Shown here: piece by piece, positions 24,919 to 37,400 of the stretch
Position numbering within the stretch: the stretch's first letter is position 1
Layout of the letters: every line of letters starts with the position of its first letter
Assembly (NCBI GenBank): GCA_022393335.1
Contig: JAJEKB010021795.1
Span: 165,468 to 229,467, forward strand
From: Macrotrachela quadricornifera
Taxonomy: Eukaryota; Rotifera; Eurotatoria; Philodinida; Philodinidae
DNA length: 64,000 bases
Direction of reading: 5' to 3'
Notes under the pieces: model-generated
Told to the model about the DNA's origin: nothing
The model's database searches: none
The model's input: the letters and a program-made list of their open reading frames with translations, nothing else
Made by a program: the position numbers and the translations under genes

Positions 24919-24927
24919 CCTTATAAT

Positions 24928-27900
24928 AGGAAGCAATACTATTGTCAGCGAACGGCGGATGTGGCATCGATAATGGGGTTAGCCTATGGACAGTAAACTA
25001 TCACTGTTGCATCCCGAAAGTATACAAATGTATTTATATAAATTCTTCTTGACTAATGAGAAAATCGCTCGAAATGTTCAGGCAGTTGATGATCCATCTT
25101 TTTGTCATAGATAGACCCGATAAGATATGAAAAACGGCAAAAGAATTCATACTCTCGTGTCTTTATTTTTCAGATATCGATTTTTTAAATTAATTCACCC
25201 TAGATTCTTGAAGATAGGTTCCTCGTGCACATCTGTAAAACACGCACTACAAGAGTGCACGACTATAATAAGATTCGTATCTGAAAACAAGCCAAGATGT
25301 TATTAGAAATCGGAATACATATGGATGGTTACTATTAAAAACTATACAAGATATATCTGATAGTCGTCAGAAATCTCCTGTTTTAGCTAAATTACTCTCC
25401 ATTCTAGTCGGCAGCGCCCCCATAAACTGCAATGAATTATACAGATTGGTCAAGGCTACCATTGAAAGCTGTTATATGGGATTACTTACTACGTCTAAAG
25501 TGTTTCGTGCATAACAATCGCCAAAAACTGTCGGTTATAACTACTCTAAAGAGATTGGTAACCATACACAGACGACAATCACACAATGTTGCAAACCCCT
25601 GACGAACGGCGCACAGATTGATTCCGCTAGAACACTCCGAGAAATGGTCGGATCCTTGAAGTGAAAAGATGATGTCCACTCAGGTCAGACGATTCCGTGC
25701 CCGGGTTTCCAATTCGAGTTCTGTCAGAATCTGACAAGAACCAAAAGAATTTTGTCGATACTAAGACTAGCTGACAGGATCCGATAATATAACTTCACCC
25801 TGAGCAGATTCTGTGGCTTTCAATCTGGATTTCATCGAACTTTATCGGAACCCAACGAAAACCGATAGGATCCGGTCAGAACGTAGTTGTGTCGAGCCGG
25901 ATTTCACATCGGATTCCGAGTCACAGAAATCCCGGCTACGTTCAGTAGGATCTTGCCGATATTCAGACCATCCAACAAAATTCGATGGCTTAACTTCATC
26001 TTGAGTAGTTAGCCACTGATTATCAGAAGCGTATGCCTACATCCCAAGATCTAACCTTTTTTGATAGAAAGTAAGTCTGTCGGTTCAAATCGACAAAAAA
26101 GTCACAGGATACAGGCGTTCAAAAGTATCAATAATTTTACTATATGGTAGGCATTATTACTGCCACGCAGACAGATAAGCAACAAACAACCCGACATTTT
26201 TTGCACATAGTAAATGCATATTTTAAGGCGTAAAAAAGGTGTTTGTTTATGAGAAAAAAGCGGAGTAATGAGAATTAATGTTTTGAATTTGTTTTTTTTT
26301 CAAGAAGGAATTTGTTGTCAATACATTAAAATGTGCATTCTTTTTAATGGATATAATCTCGATTGTTCGTTATTTATCTGTGTAAAATATGCTTGTTTTT
26401 CGTCATATTGTAATCTATTCGTTAGCTATACTTGCCAGTCGTATTTTCAAGATTGAGATTTGATGTAGTATTAGAAAGTGTTTTACAACAGATATTTGCA
26501 ATTCGTATTCATTCTATGTACAAGTAATATGAAAATAAAATTTATTATAAAAACGACTTCAAGGCCACTCAATTAGGTAATAAATGAAAAAGTTGTTTTT
26601 TTTTGAAAAAATTGTTATTTCAAAACGCATAAAAAATGCACATTTGAATGTTTTAAATAGGTTTCTTCAAAGGAAAACATGTGGTGTACAGTTTTCTACA
26701 AGTAAAAGCCTTCAATTTATTTATTACTTGTCTGCCTAAACATTTTGAAGAGAATAAACAAATAAACAACTTGAGAGCTACAATAATTAGTCTTTGAAAG
26801 TATACATATATGAATACACTTCCTCCGTACAAAATATCGCTATCGTTGGTCAGATCTATGGCAATGATTATGAAGTCTTATTTGTTTGCTAACGTATAAA
26901 GAATGTAAATTTAAATTTTATCGTGTTTTTTTTTAATACATAATTAGATAGTCCACAACACGCTGAACTTTTGATGAGAAATTTCTAGTTTCGATAACCT
27001 TGAATGATTCCTATTTTATAAAATAATATTTTTCTGCTAGAAAACCGATTATATTATTCTGTTTTTTTCGAAAATAAAAATTCGAAAGTAAGATGACAAA
27101 TGATGTTGTTTAGAATTACTTATTCGAATTTCTCGAGACTTCAATCTTTTTATGGTAGAGAAACATCGATATTTTTATCAAAAAAATGAAAATTATTCGG
27201 ACGCTGACATATATTGAGATTGACTTAATTTTTCTTCTATTTTCAAATCTACCATTTTTATCATGAAATGTGTAAACTTTGGTGGATAAGATTCCATTTT
27301 ATTGACAGAATTTGTTATGTATGGCTTTAGAATTAAAATTAAACAGAGTTTTTTGCCAAGAAAAAGGTATGCTACTAAATAAAAGCTGTACATCTGAAGC
27401 AGAACCTAGGCACAACCATTCCAATCACATTATCTCGAATATGAATAGTTCCTACTAGCTTTTGTTAGATTGCTATTGGAACTCTTCCTATTGCATTCTG
27501 ATCAATTGGTCAGATTCTCATAAAAACGGATTGATTCGAATCGGAATCCGATAAGAAGAGAATTTATTTTGAGACTGCCTAGCGATTCTATGTTATCTTT
27601 CTTTTATGAAAGTCAAGGTTACTGATGACTTGAATCAAAATCGTAGTTAACAAGACGGTTGATCGGTGGTCAGAATTCAAATCGACAGTTAATTGTGATT
27701 AACTGGCGGCTTCGTTCAATTATTTAAAAAAAACTAAACTATTGCTTCTTACTTAGATTTCATTCAAGATCTCATTTAAATGTAATCTATGAGTTTATGA
27801 AATGAATTTGACATAGTGTATTAAATGGAGTTAGAAAAGAAATAAGAAGGTAGTGATAAAAAAGCAGGCGTTTGACTGTAGTTAATCATCATTCACTATT

Positions 27901-29770
27901 GATTGACCGTAGTGGACCGAACGATTGACCAACGGTCCAAACGTCATCGAATACATTATGATATAGAAAAAAAAATCAGATGGCTTCAGAAAAAATTTGG
28001 CCATTTAATCATAGCTTCATTTGCAGCTCATTTTTCAATTTTAATAGATTTTATGATGATGACCTTGAATAACACTACAAGTTAATCTCATAGACTCGAT
28101 TTTTTTAATAAAGAATCTGTACGTAGTAGTCTTATAAAACGAATAAAGCACTAAGATTTTCTAAAAGTAAGACAATATATCAAATTTGACGCATAAAAAC
28201 TGTTGTTTTGAACAATATACTACGTTCAAGGTTATCGAAAAAAATCGAAGTTTTCTTGTCCAAAGTCGTGAAAAAACATTAAAATAGGTATATTCGAATT
28301 CAGCTCGTCAAGCTCTATCTAAGTACATATAAAAAATGAGAAAAACAAATTGTTATAATCTTGTATTATCTATACGTTAATCTTGCAGCTTACATTTTAA
28401 AATCTCAGATTTACTTACTTGTGATGAAAAAGAATCCAAATCAAAGCACGTTTACCATTTCTTTTCATAAACTAAATAGTAAAATAAGCAGCATCGGTTC
28501 GTTTTTTTTTCTGTGACAACAACTTGTAGAACAGAAAATGTATGCATTGAGTGTTTATTGACGTTTGTATAGAGAGCTCACGGCATTAGCATTTTGGTGA
28601 TTTATACAGAAGCAGCTATTAGTAGAAACCAATAGAAACGTGAAAATTATCAACCTTCATTCGAAATATTACTATCGCAGTCTAAAATTGTTCAGGTCAA
28701 TGATTTCGACATTTACATTAAATGTATAGTAGTTCCACCTTCTTTTTTATAGGCTAAAACTTCTAACCAAACTCTTTGACAGCAGCTAGAGTTGCTGGCC
28801 ATTGTCTGACATTGATCAAAATTTTGTGATCCAACTCAATGTCCGATTTTTCTATGTGACACGATTCAATTGCATTATGACCTGACACGATCTTCAATCA
28901 AGTGTTTGTTTTGTCATAATCCGATCCTATGCAAATATCACGAGTGGGTCATAAAGAATTTTCCTCTTAATATTTTTAAGATTTCTTCTTTATTATCATT
29001 GTGATTAAAGCACTTTTTATTACCCAAAGAGAGAACTTGAAATTCTCTAATGACTACGCCTGAAAAATCTTTTAGATTCCTTTGAAAAAAAATGAAAAAA
29101 ACAAATAAAATGCTGTAAAAGATGATGGAGTGGTCAGAATCAATGGTGACACTTTAGAACTCATTTTTATCAATTAATCTTATTTGAAAGACAAAATATA
29201 CCAAATGATGCAACATAGACAATTCTATAATGTCCATAAGATTAATTATTTTATAGTTGTCCTGTGGGTTTTTAATATGAACAACATTTTGCTCTATCAA
29301 ATTTTGACTGCGCGAAAACGAGATTTCTTTTTACTTGATATGTTTTATTAAAAAATAAAATTAAATACACCGCCAGAGACAGCATGAAAAAGTTTTACGA
29401 TTTACAGGGAACAATTATAAAAAAATGAAAAAAGAAAGAATGAATTCATTTTCTAACAAAAAATCTCATATTTGCACGGTCAAAACTTGATCATTTAGTA
29501 TTTTGTCCATTTTAAAAACAATAACTGTAAATATAAATTAAGCAATTTCATGGAAATTCTAGAAAGTTTCACGCTGCATATTATTTATTAAATAGAATCA
29601 ATCGATAAAAAAATGGTATGCAAAGTATGTTCATTGGTTCTACTCAATCCATTACTTTTTGTATACTTTTGATTTACAGCTTTTTTCAAATATATCTAAA
29701 ACAACTTTTAGACTTAATCACGTATGTTTCGTAGAGAATTTCAAGTGTTATCTTTCGATAATAAAAAGGG
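24928..29770. other. Gene-poor stretch
   Basis: No exon with convincing splice sites or family motif. 25700-26000 contains repeated GGATCCGATCAG/TCCGATAGGATCC-like pieces akin to those at 22740-22860, 27440-27560 and 57890-57990, which suggests scattered remnants of one repeat family. 29281-29480 resembles the interior of the MITE at 40436-40905 (GCATGAAAAA...AAACGA blocks). Confidence 0.5.
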
Positions 29771-29984
29771 ATCTCGTGGGTTATAACCCATCATCTTTTA
29801 AAAATATTATTTTTAGATTTTTTTCCCATCGATGACGGTAAGTATGTGAGGGAGAAGGTAAAAGCAAGGTGTGTGAGTGAGGGTGAGGGTGAGGGTGAAA
29901 GTAACTGCATTTTGACGCAACAAAGTGCGAAAAAAATTCTAAAAATAGTATTTTTAAAAAATGATGGATTATAACCCACAAGAT
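29771..29984. mobile_element. 214-bp MITE with about 45-bp inverted ends
   Basis: ATCTCGTGGGTTATAACCCA at the left and ATCTTGTGGGTTATAATCCA (inverse) at the right pair on through TCATCTTTTAAAAATATTATTTTTAGA with few mismatches. The centre carries GAGTGAGGGTGAGGGTGAGG, the same G-rich motif seen in the minisatellites at 12.6 and 20.5 kb. No target duplication was recognised. Confidence 0.8.
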
Positions 29985-30234
29985 TCACCATCCGTTATAT
30001 GTTATGATTAATCCGAAATTACGTAAGTTTAAAAAAAAACAATTTCTATACGAGTAACGCTCATTCGAAGACTCACTCAGCTCTTTCTTGGAGAAATAGT
30101 GTTTTGGGACTATTATCAAACTATTTATTTTGATTAATAAATAAAAACTAATCCCAGATGCACACTACATACTCCTGTTTACCATTGCTCAACTTTTATA
30201 GATAAATAAAAATAATTGAACAGTTAATAATTAA

Positions 30235-30320
30235 TTAATTAGAGGGAACCTCAGATTCGGATTCTCCAGTCTCAATTACCTTTTGGTCAAGTTCTTTGAT
30301 TTCATTTTCTTTATTAAATA
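30235..30320 (-). CDS. Orphan terminal exon candidate, hypothetical
   Basis: A good acceptor (ATTCTTTTCCAG) is followed by an open frame F-N-K-E-N-E-I-K-E-L-D-Q-K-V-I-E-T-G-E-S-E-S-E-V-P-S-N ending in TAA at 30235. It is acidic, has coding-like codon use and ends cleanly, as a last exon would. No partner exon was found within several kilobases upstream on the minus strand and no family is recognised. It could be an isolated fragment. Confidence 0.3.
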
Positions 30321-30549
30321 CTGGAAAAGAATTTTATTTATCATCCCCTGTTAAATTTATGCTTAATATTTCAAAAAGATCTAATCTGTAGTGTTAAATA
30401 TGTTTGCAACATCCGTCAATTTTACTGATCTAATCAAAACTCAGAATATGACTTTTGCTAAGCATGATCTGGTTTAAACATCAAAACTTAAAAGACTACA
30501 TGTATATGCACTAAGCGTCTCGATGTGGCATGCATGTGAATAACTCACA

Positions 30550-31500
30550 GGCCAAAAAGACAGGACCGTAAGCGGTCATACACGACTAATGTACACCACT
30601 AATGTATACAATTTCATACGTTCAAATACGACCACCGTATATGTCAACACAAACGTCTCGTATGTACGACGGTAATATACAATTGCATACAGTCGTGGAT
30701 TAGCCGCAAACTGAGAACCACTTACCGGTCATACCGTACTATCTACTGACTTCAGCAAAGAATCCAATAGGACGTAGAATTTAAAATGCAACATTTTAAG
30801 TTGTAGTTCATTGCATTATTTCGAACTATACATTGAACAATATGTGCTTGTATACCTAAAGAAATGTTATCTTTTTATTTCCACAAGATTCATTACAGTA
30901 AAATAAAATGAATATTTTTATTTCAATAATTTATTTCTATTTATCTTTACACTGTTAACCAGAATACAACAAGAGACGCATATTATTTTACTTAATTTAA
31001 TTTTGCTTTTATTTTAAGTCATAAATAACGATAAAATAGAAGAGAAGCATTTTTTTATTTTTATACTTGTTATTTCAACTTTATATCAATGGCAAAACGA
31101 ACAGTAAGTATTTATTTTAAAATAGATTACTTTTTTATTTTAAAGATAGTTTAATGGTACAATGAGCAGTAGATATATATTTCAAACTAAATTACTGTTT
31201 TTTTTATTTCTGAGTTTCGATCTATATCAAAAGCATAGTAAGGATACGTATTTATTTTATACAGATTATTTTTTATTTTTTATTTTAGATTCATCTGATC
31301 GATGAATAGTAAGGGTTCCTGGTATTGAGAATACGAGTAGAGATAGCAGAAGAGGGTGGGACTAACAGGGAATTACCCTTCACTATAAGAAGATGCTTAT
31401 CTGAATACGAAGACAAACAACGTCGCATGTACACCTACATACGATCGTGCGCGGTCGTTTACGGCAATCGTAATGCTCGTCCTGGATGATGCTGCTCCTA
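30550..31500. mobile_element. Repeat element with CG-rich head and VNTR
   Basis: Contains a CG-richer head (30555-30745) with ATACGACCACCGTATATG-like pieces, a tandem array at 31090-31310, and a tail with ATCGTAATGCTCGTCCTGGA. The locus at 2849-3600 has the same order: CG-rich head, 66-bp tandem array, then ATCGTATTGCTGGTCCTGAA. I read both as copies of one non-autonomous family; ends and target duplications are unresolved. Confidence 0.45.
31090..31310 (+). repeat. Degenerate 70-75-bp tandem repeat
   Basis: About three units, each with AGTAAG/AGTAGAT, TATTTATTTTA-like spacer, TTTTTTATTTTA(A/G)AG, then 20-25 bases such as ATAGTTTAATGGTACAATGA. Layout and sequence resemble the array at 3245-3412. 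Confidence 0.45.
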
Positions 31501-33852
31501 TGAATTATGCAATATGGAGATACTTGAAACAACGATTAAATAAAATGACTACTGAATCTATTAATAAAATTTAAAAAAGCTTTTGTACGAGTGGAAAAAG
31601 ATGGCTCAGTTTTATACCGATAAAGTGTTGGCTTTCTAGCCGGGAAGAGTTTTTAAAATATAGGAGGCTCGTGACTTTCATATTGAACATTGGTTAAGAT
31701 TATAACTTTCTTTTTTACTTTTTTTATACGAAAAATAATACTAGCAAATTCAACTTAGTCAAGCTATATATATCTTTTTCCATTGTGTATAGTCACTCGC
31801 TTTCTACTATATATAGTTCACCGAAAGATTATCGGTGAACTGTAGTTTACTGTCGGTTTGTCCGCCTGTGTAGGCACGAAACGCGTCTAGATGTAGGTTT
31901 CATATACAAAGTGTTGAAACACAATCAAAAAATATTGATCACATCTCAGCACGTTTCTGAAGAACATTTAGTACTTAAATATTTTGTTTACTAGCTGCAT
32001 TCAAATGTGTCTCAAATATATTTTTAGTCGCATTTGGATACAATCATATATCCGAACGGCTTTGTGCACTTTTATTTCTTGTATATCGGACGCGATTTTA
32101 CTCCAAAAATTACTGCTTTAGAAGAGTTAACTACGTGATCAAAACCATCAGTTTATATACATTTTAATTATCGAAATTTTATTAGACTTATAATAAAGAA
32201 TGTACAGATGACCTAAAAATGGATAAAAATTCAATTAAACATACGGAAAATAATTCATATTTCTCTACAGTTTGTATGAATAATAATGATACAATGTTGT
32301 AATAGTTTTCATCTATCTAATGCCTCTTTAGGAATCTACTAAATCCTACTATTTAAATGATGTTAGTAATACCTTTTCATCATATATTTCTATTAAATAG
32401 ATTGTCTGAATAATTATATATTCGTTAAATTCTTCGATAAAATTATTTATCCTACTAACAATGCAATAAAAAAAAACCGTAATGTTGACTATGTAGTAGA
32501 TAATAAAAAACCGATATAATTTTATTAAGAATAATAACATAGCTGAAAAATGATGTTACGTGTTAAATATGTTAACTTCGAAAAAAATACATCGTATTGA
32601 AATAAAGTATTTAACCGATGATTTTTTACGTTTATTTCATGAGAAAAAATTTCTTCTCGTTGTATAGCTCAGTGATATGTATGAACAACTTGTGATCACT
32701 GATTCATCTGTTCAAATTTGATCATCATCACATAAGGTAAAATCTAATTCATTTGCCGAGGCAGGCTAAGATCATCGAAAAATATTGACGATGACAACTC
32801 AGTTCGAATCTGCGATAGATTCGAATAATTTTTTCTTTCAAAACTTTTAGTTTTTATATGAAATGCGTCTGAAGGCAAGCCAGACTAAAATGTATTAAAA
32901 TGCGTTTTGAAGCAAAAAATATTTACATGGGGAGGGGTTTCATCGATTAATCGTTGATTTTGCTGATTCGACTGTTTTACCGCTAAAAGTGATTTGGTAT
33001 TTGTGCCATGAGAGACATCGATCTAAAAAAATCAGTTTTTTCTATGAGCTTTTTATTTGCTTTTCTTTTTCTGTTGTATACAGATTAAATTTGTGAATGA
33101 TTGCATGTTGCATTCGCATTTTTATTTATTGTATATTTTGTCCACATGAAATAAAGCATGTGATGAATTTTTTTGATAAAAATGTTCGTTCATTACAAAT
33201 CAGTGATAAAAGTTATTGAATGTCTAGAAAAATCGAAACTACAGACATTAAATCAAACCCATAATTAACAGAAGGCAGGATGATACTCGATTTCAAAATC
33301 GCGATTCAGCTCACAATTATCATTTCGATGTATTATCATTAATCTACAATTTTTTTCTGATTTTGTAGATATGGAAACAACTAAAATAAGTATATGAAAT
33401 ATGAAGAAATTCATTCAATTGTTATATAATTCGAATAAAATATCTAAAAATATTTGTATGATTTAGAAAAAGTTTATATCAATTAGAATTATGATAAGAA
33501 AGCTTTTTAATAATGATTAGAGATGTTTAATCTTTAACGATTGATGAAATAATATTATTTATTTATTAATTTGACTAAAAAAAATATTCATCTATGACTG
33601 GAAATAAACTTATCGTATAAACAATTGAAAATTTATTTTTTGAATGATGATAAAATGAAAATTTTAATAAATAATAAGACAAAAATGTTGTTAAATGATA
33701 CTAGAAGTATAGTCGGGTACTTTTACCCCGAATTATTTTTTCTAAAATGTATGTAGGCATTGACTAGTATATATTCCTATTATCGATGAAGGAGAAAGAA
33801 GAAAGAAAAAAAAGTTGTTCTCGACAGTCGTTGTTCGTCATATAATGGATGT
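31501..33852. other. No gene recognised
   Basis: AT-rich DNA with short ORFs only. Searched by eye for the N-terminal exons of the class II aldolase that should precede 34615; none was seen. The one feature noted is the tRNA-like block at 32656-32740. Confidence 0.5.
32656..32740 (+). ncRNA. tRNA-like SINE head (A and B boxes)
   Basis: TGTATAGCTCAGTGATATG resembles an RNA polymerase III A box and, 40-50 bases on, CTGTTCAAATTTGATCA resembles a B box. The spacing fits a tRNA, but the acceptor and anticodon stems do not pair well, so it is not an intact tRNA gene. It may be the head of a tRNA-derived SINE. A second B-box-like CAGTTCGAATCTG lies at about 32801. Confidence 0.3.
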
Positions 33853-34252
33853 NNNNNNNNNNNNNNNNNNNNNNNNNNNNNNNNNNNNNNNNNNNNNNNN
33901 NNNNNNNNNNNNNNNNNNNNNNNNNNNNNNNNNNNNNNNNNNNNNNNNNNNNNNNNNNNNNNNNNNNNNNNNNNNNNNNNNNNNNNNNNNNNNNNNNNNN
34001 NNNNNNNNNNNNNNNNNNNNNNNNNNNNNNNNNNNNNNNNNNNNNNNNNNNNNNNNNNNNNNNNNNNNNNNNNNNNNNNNNNNNNNNNNNNNNNNNNNNN
34101 NNNNNNNNNNNNNNNNNNNNNNNNNNNNNNNNNNNNNNNNNNNNNNNNNNNNNNNNNNNNNNNNNNNNNNNNNNNNNNNNNNNNNNNNNNNNNNNNNNNN
34201 NNNNNNNNNNNNNNNNNNNNNNNNNNNNNNNNNNNNNNNNNNNNNNNNNNNN
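33853..34252. other. Assembly gap, 400 N
   Basis: Exactly 400 unknown bases, a length typical of an estimated or fixed-size gap. It lies 360 bases before the aldolase exon and may hide its 5' exons. ORFs drawn through the N run are artefacts. Confidence 0.95.
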
Positions 34253-34614
34253 AATGTTCAGATTTTAAGATAGGACCAAATAAAATATCTCAAACTTGAA
34301 GAATATACTAACTTGATTGGGATTTTCATTTCTACAAATATTCAAGCCACAATTCTGAAGTCAAGATTTTGATGAAGGGGTAGTGGAAAAACAAAGGCAT
34401 GGACGATTCAAACCATTGTAGACATTTTCATTGGTGAATAGGACCTATCGGATGAATATACATCCCGTCCAAATGCATTTTGATACTTGAGAATGTTCAA
34501 TCGTGAGACAATTTTTATATGTGTTTGTAGAGAATTTTTAGGGATAAATATAAAGAATGAAAATAATTGTGTTTCATCCATAATATTGAATTATAAATTT
34601 CTATTGTTAATAGG

Positions 34615-35331
34615 TTTGTTGGAATGCTTGAAGCTGATGAAGCTTATTTTAAACAACATGGTGAACCATTATTTAGTTCTCATATGATAGATTTTTCTGA
34701 AGAAACAAAAGAACATAATATAGCTGCATGCAAAAAATATTTAACACGTATGGCTCCAATGAAAATTTGGCTTGAAATGGAAATAGGTATAACTGGTGGA
34801 GAAGAAGATGGTGTAGATAATACAGGTGTTGAAAATTCAGCACTTTACACACAACCAGAAGATGTTTGGGATGTTCAAAGAGAATTATCAGCCATATCAC
34901 CATTATTTTCAATAGCTGCTGCATTTGGAAATGTTCATGGTGTTTATAAACCAGGAAATGTTAAACTTCAACCATCATTACTTGCTAAACATCAAGCATA
35001 TGTTAAAGAAAAATTAAATTCAAAAGATGATAAACCAATATTTCTTGTTTTTCATGGTGGATCTGGTTCAACTAAAGATGAAATAAAAACAGCTGTTAAA
35101 AGTGGTGTTGTTAAAATGAATATTGATACAGATACACAATATGCTTATTGGGAAGGTATTCTTAAATTTTATAAAAAAAATGAAGGACGTCTTCAAGGTT
35201 TACTTGATGCTGAAGATAAACCAAATAAAAAGTTTTATGATCCAAGAGTATGGTTACGTGAAGCTGAAGCATCAATGAAAAAACGTGTTCAAGAAGCATT
35301 TGATGATTTAGGAAGTACAAATACTTTATAA
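34615..35331 (+). CDS. fba: Class II fructose-bisphosphate aldolase, C-terminal exon
   Basis: Zinc-dependent aldolase splitting fructose 1,6-bisphosphate into DHAP and glyceraldehyde 3-phosphate. The exon follows the acceptor TATTGTTAATAG and reads F-V-G-M-L-E-A-D-E-A-Y-F, then SSHMIDFSEE, GGEEDGVDN (active-site loop acids), ALYTQPEDV, FGNVHGVYKPGNV (zinc His), FHGGSGST (zinc His), VKMNIDTDTQ (substrate Asn/Asp) and NKKFYDPRVWLR, to TAA. About 238 residues of an enzyme of about 355 are present. Missing are the N-terminal barrel strands with the catalytic Asp and first zinc His, which may lie in the gap at 33853-34252 or be lost. Animals normally use unrelated class I aldolase, so this is probably a horizontally acquired gene. 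Codon use matches the neighbours. Confidence 0.93.
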   Translation, partial: FVGMLEADEAYFKQHGEPLFSSHMIDFSEETKEHNIAACKKYLTRMAPMKIWLEMEIGITGGEEDGVDNTGVENSALYTQPEDVWDVQRELSAISPLFSIAAAFGNVHGVYKPGNVKLQPSLLAKHQAYVKEKLNSKDDKPIFLVFHGGSGSTKDEIKTAVKSGVVKMNIDTDTQYAYWEGILKFYKKNEGRLQGLLDAEDKPNKKFYDPRVWLREAEASMKKRVQEAFDDLGSTNTL

Positions 35332-36505
35332 AAAATTACAATAGAACATTAGAACTTTAGTTGTTTTTTTTTATATTAGAATAACTATATTTTTTCCCTT
35401 TATGTAAAACCTATTTAATTGTTTATCATCTTTAAATTAATCATTTTCCTTTTCTTATTTGTCGTATTTAATAACGTATTATTATTCTCAAATTCATCTA
35501 TTAGAATCAAAATTAAATCAAATAGATTCAACTTTATTTTCTTTTATCTCAAATCAGTATGAGGCATTTTTAATAACTAATTTTAGAGAAAGAAAACAAA
35601 TTTCGTCTTCAATTGTATAATAATTTTAATCGAGCTTATATTTAAAATGCAATTTTGTTTTTTTTTTACGTTTGAATATGTATTCATTGATTTTATTTTA
35701 TTTTTAAATATCAGTAGACTAACTTTATTAAAAAATACAGGTGAACATCTCGGATTTTAATCCGAGGAATATACAGAATGGTTCATAAACAATTGTGCAA
35801 TAAGAAATTTATATATTTCCGCCAGATGTCAACTAAACAGACTGAAATTTTTACCAGTGATAGAAGCTTACTTAAAATTTTTTTCATACGAGAAACATCA
35901 ATAATGATTTTTTACTTGTTACGGGCTCTAAAAAAATGTTATAAAGTGATTCATTCGTATTTCTAATATTCTTTCTTCAGAGAAAGACATGAGTAAATCA
36001 AAACAAAATTCTTTTTATGAATAACAATAATTAGAAAACTAAAATTAGCGAGCAACTTAATTCAAACGTTCAAATTTATGTCCATTAGAATCGATGCATT
36101 ATTGAAGTCTTTAAATTACTGATTCAAAAACTTTCTTGCACAAATCAGAATCTACTGTTGAAAAGGCTGAGATTAGAGAAGGTTAGAGGATTGCTTTTGT
36201 AGACGGTACAATATCAATTTGTCGCATAACACGTCGCCGCATGCTTGTCTCTCTAATAATTTCTTTCTCTGATATCTGTCTTTTACAAAATATAATTAAT
36301 AAATAAAAATGACACAAAGCTTTGAAACATTAGTAATTTAAAATGGAAAATAAACTTAATGAATCGAACAGCATTAGATGATTGTGTTTAATTTCTAACA
36401 ATATCAACAGGGTAATACGATCAATTTTTAATTAGACTTCGTGTTCTGATAATGAATCTCAATATAAACTTATTAATTGTGATAATTAAGTTGCAATTCT
36501 GAGTT
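35332..36505. other. No gene recognised
   Basis: AT-rich 3' flank of the aldolase gene. Short plus-strand ORFs near 35780-35960 have no family motif and no splice partners. Confidence 0.5.
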
Positions 36506-37400
36506 ATGAGACTGAACAATATAAAAGCTATTTTCAACTACAATCTACTAATGTCTCTTATTGAAAAACTGTTATCGGAAAAAGGAAAACCAATGGTAGG
36601 ACATACAGGTTATATTTACACTCAAGAACGAGCTACAACAGCCAAACTGATTTTTCGATGTCAAAATCGAAATTGTAAAGATAATTAATGAAGTGCTATT
36701 TTTGATCTCGTCAAAAGGAATATATTTTGTCGATTAAGCTCGATGTCACACAACCTTATTAATGAGTACGTTTCTCTCTCCACCAACAACACATAATCGT
36801 GCTTCCAATCCAGATCGTATTCCAGTTATTCAATTCCATAATGAAGTAAAACAACGTGCTGCAACTACTGATCAACCAACAAACTCGATTCTTCATTCAG
36901 CTTTAACAACATTTCCTCTTCATACCGCCGGTGAATTACCAAGAACTGACACCATTATGCAAACAACCCGTCGACAACGTGCAACACTAGCAGTGATTCA
37001 AAATGGTCATTTACCAGAGGATTTAAAAACTTATTGTAGTGAAGATATCTTGTTGTATGAAGATAATGAAATGATATTTTTTACTACAAAAACTAATTTA
37101 TCAATATTAAAAACAATCAAAATATTGGTTCGCTGATGGAACGTTTACGGTAAGTTATCAATTAAGAAATATGCACCGTTAATTTACTTTCTTCTAGATC
37201 TACTCTAATGACTTCTATCAATTATATACATTACACGCTTTAATGACATCGATTGTTATTCCTCGTGTTCATGGTCTCTTAGTTGGTAAAAGCACTAACG
37301 ATTACAACAACTTCCTCGAATGTCCAGTTTTGGAAATGGCACTTCCGAGAATTGAGTACTTTGGGTCCGTTTTGGAATAGAGACTTTTGAGACAGACCAC
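36506..37400 (+). pseudogene. FLYWCH/MULE transposase remnant, N-terminal and middle
   Basis: A first frame reads L-L-S-E-K-G-K-P-M-V-G-H-T-G-Y-I-Y-T, then K-L-I-F-R-C-Q-N-R-N-C-K, the first half of a FLYWCH zinc finger with its two Cys. A second frame carries the linker typical of these transposases (PDRIPVIQFHNEVKQRA, ELPRTDTIMQTTRRQRA, LPEDLKTY, T-K-T-N-L-S-I-L-K). A third, shifted past 37136, resumes with F-A-D-G-T-F, F-Y-Q-L-Y-T-L-H-A and I-P-R-V-H-G-L-L-V-G-K-S-T, the MULE catalytic domain start. At least two frameshifts and several stops make it dead. Confidence 0.75.

Noticed and set aside
33815..34273. ORFs of 139-152 residues
   Set aside because: They run through 400 N and consist almost entirely of unknown residues.
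34673..34924. 83-residue minus ORF
   Set aside because: Antisense shadow of the aldolase exon.
36506..37136. Functional FLYWCH zinc-finger gene
   Set aside because: Frameshifts separate the finger, linker and catalytic part, and the second half of the finger is lost; it is a dead transposase.
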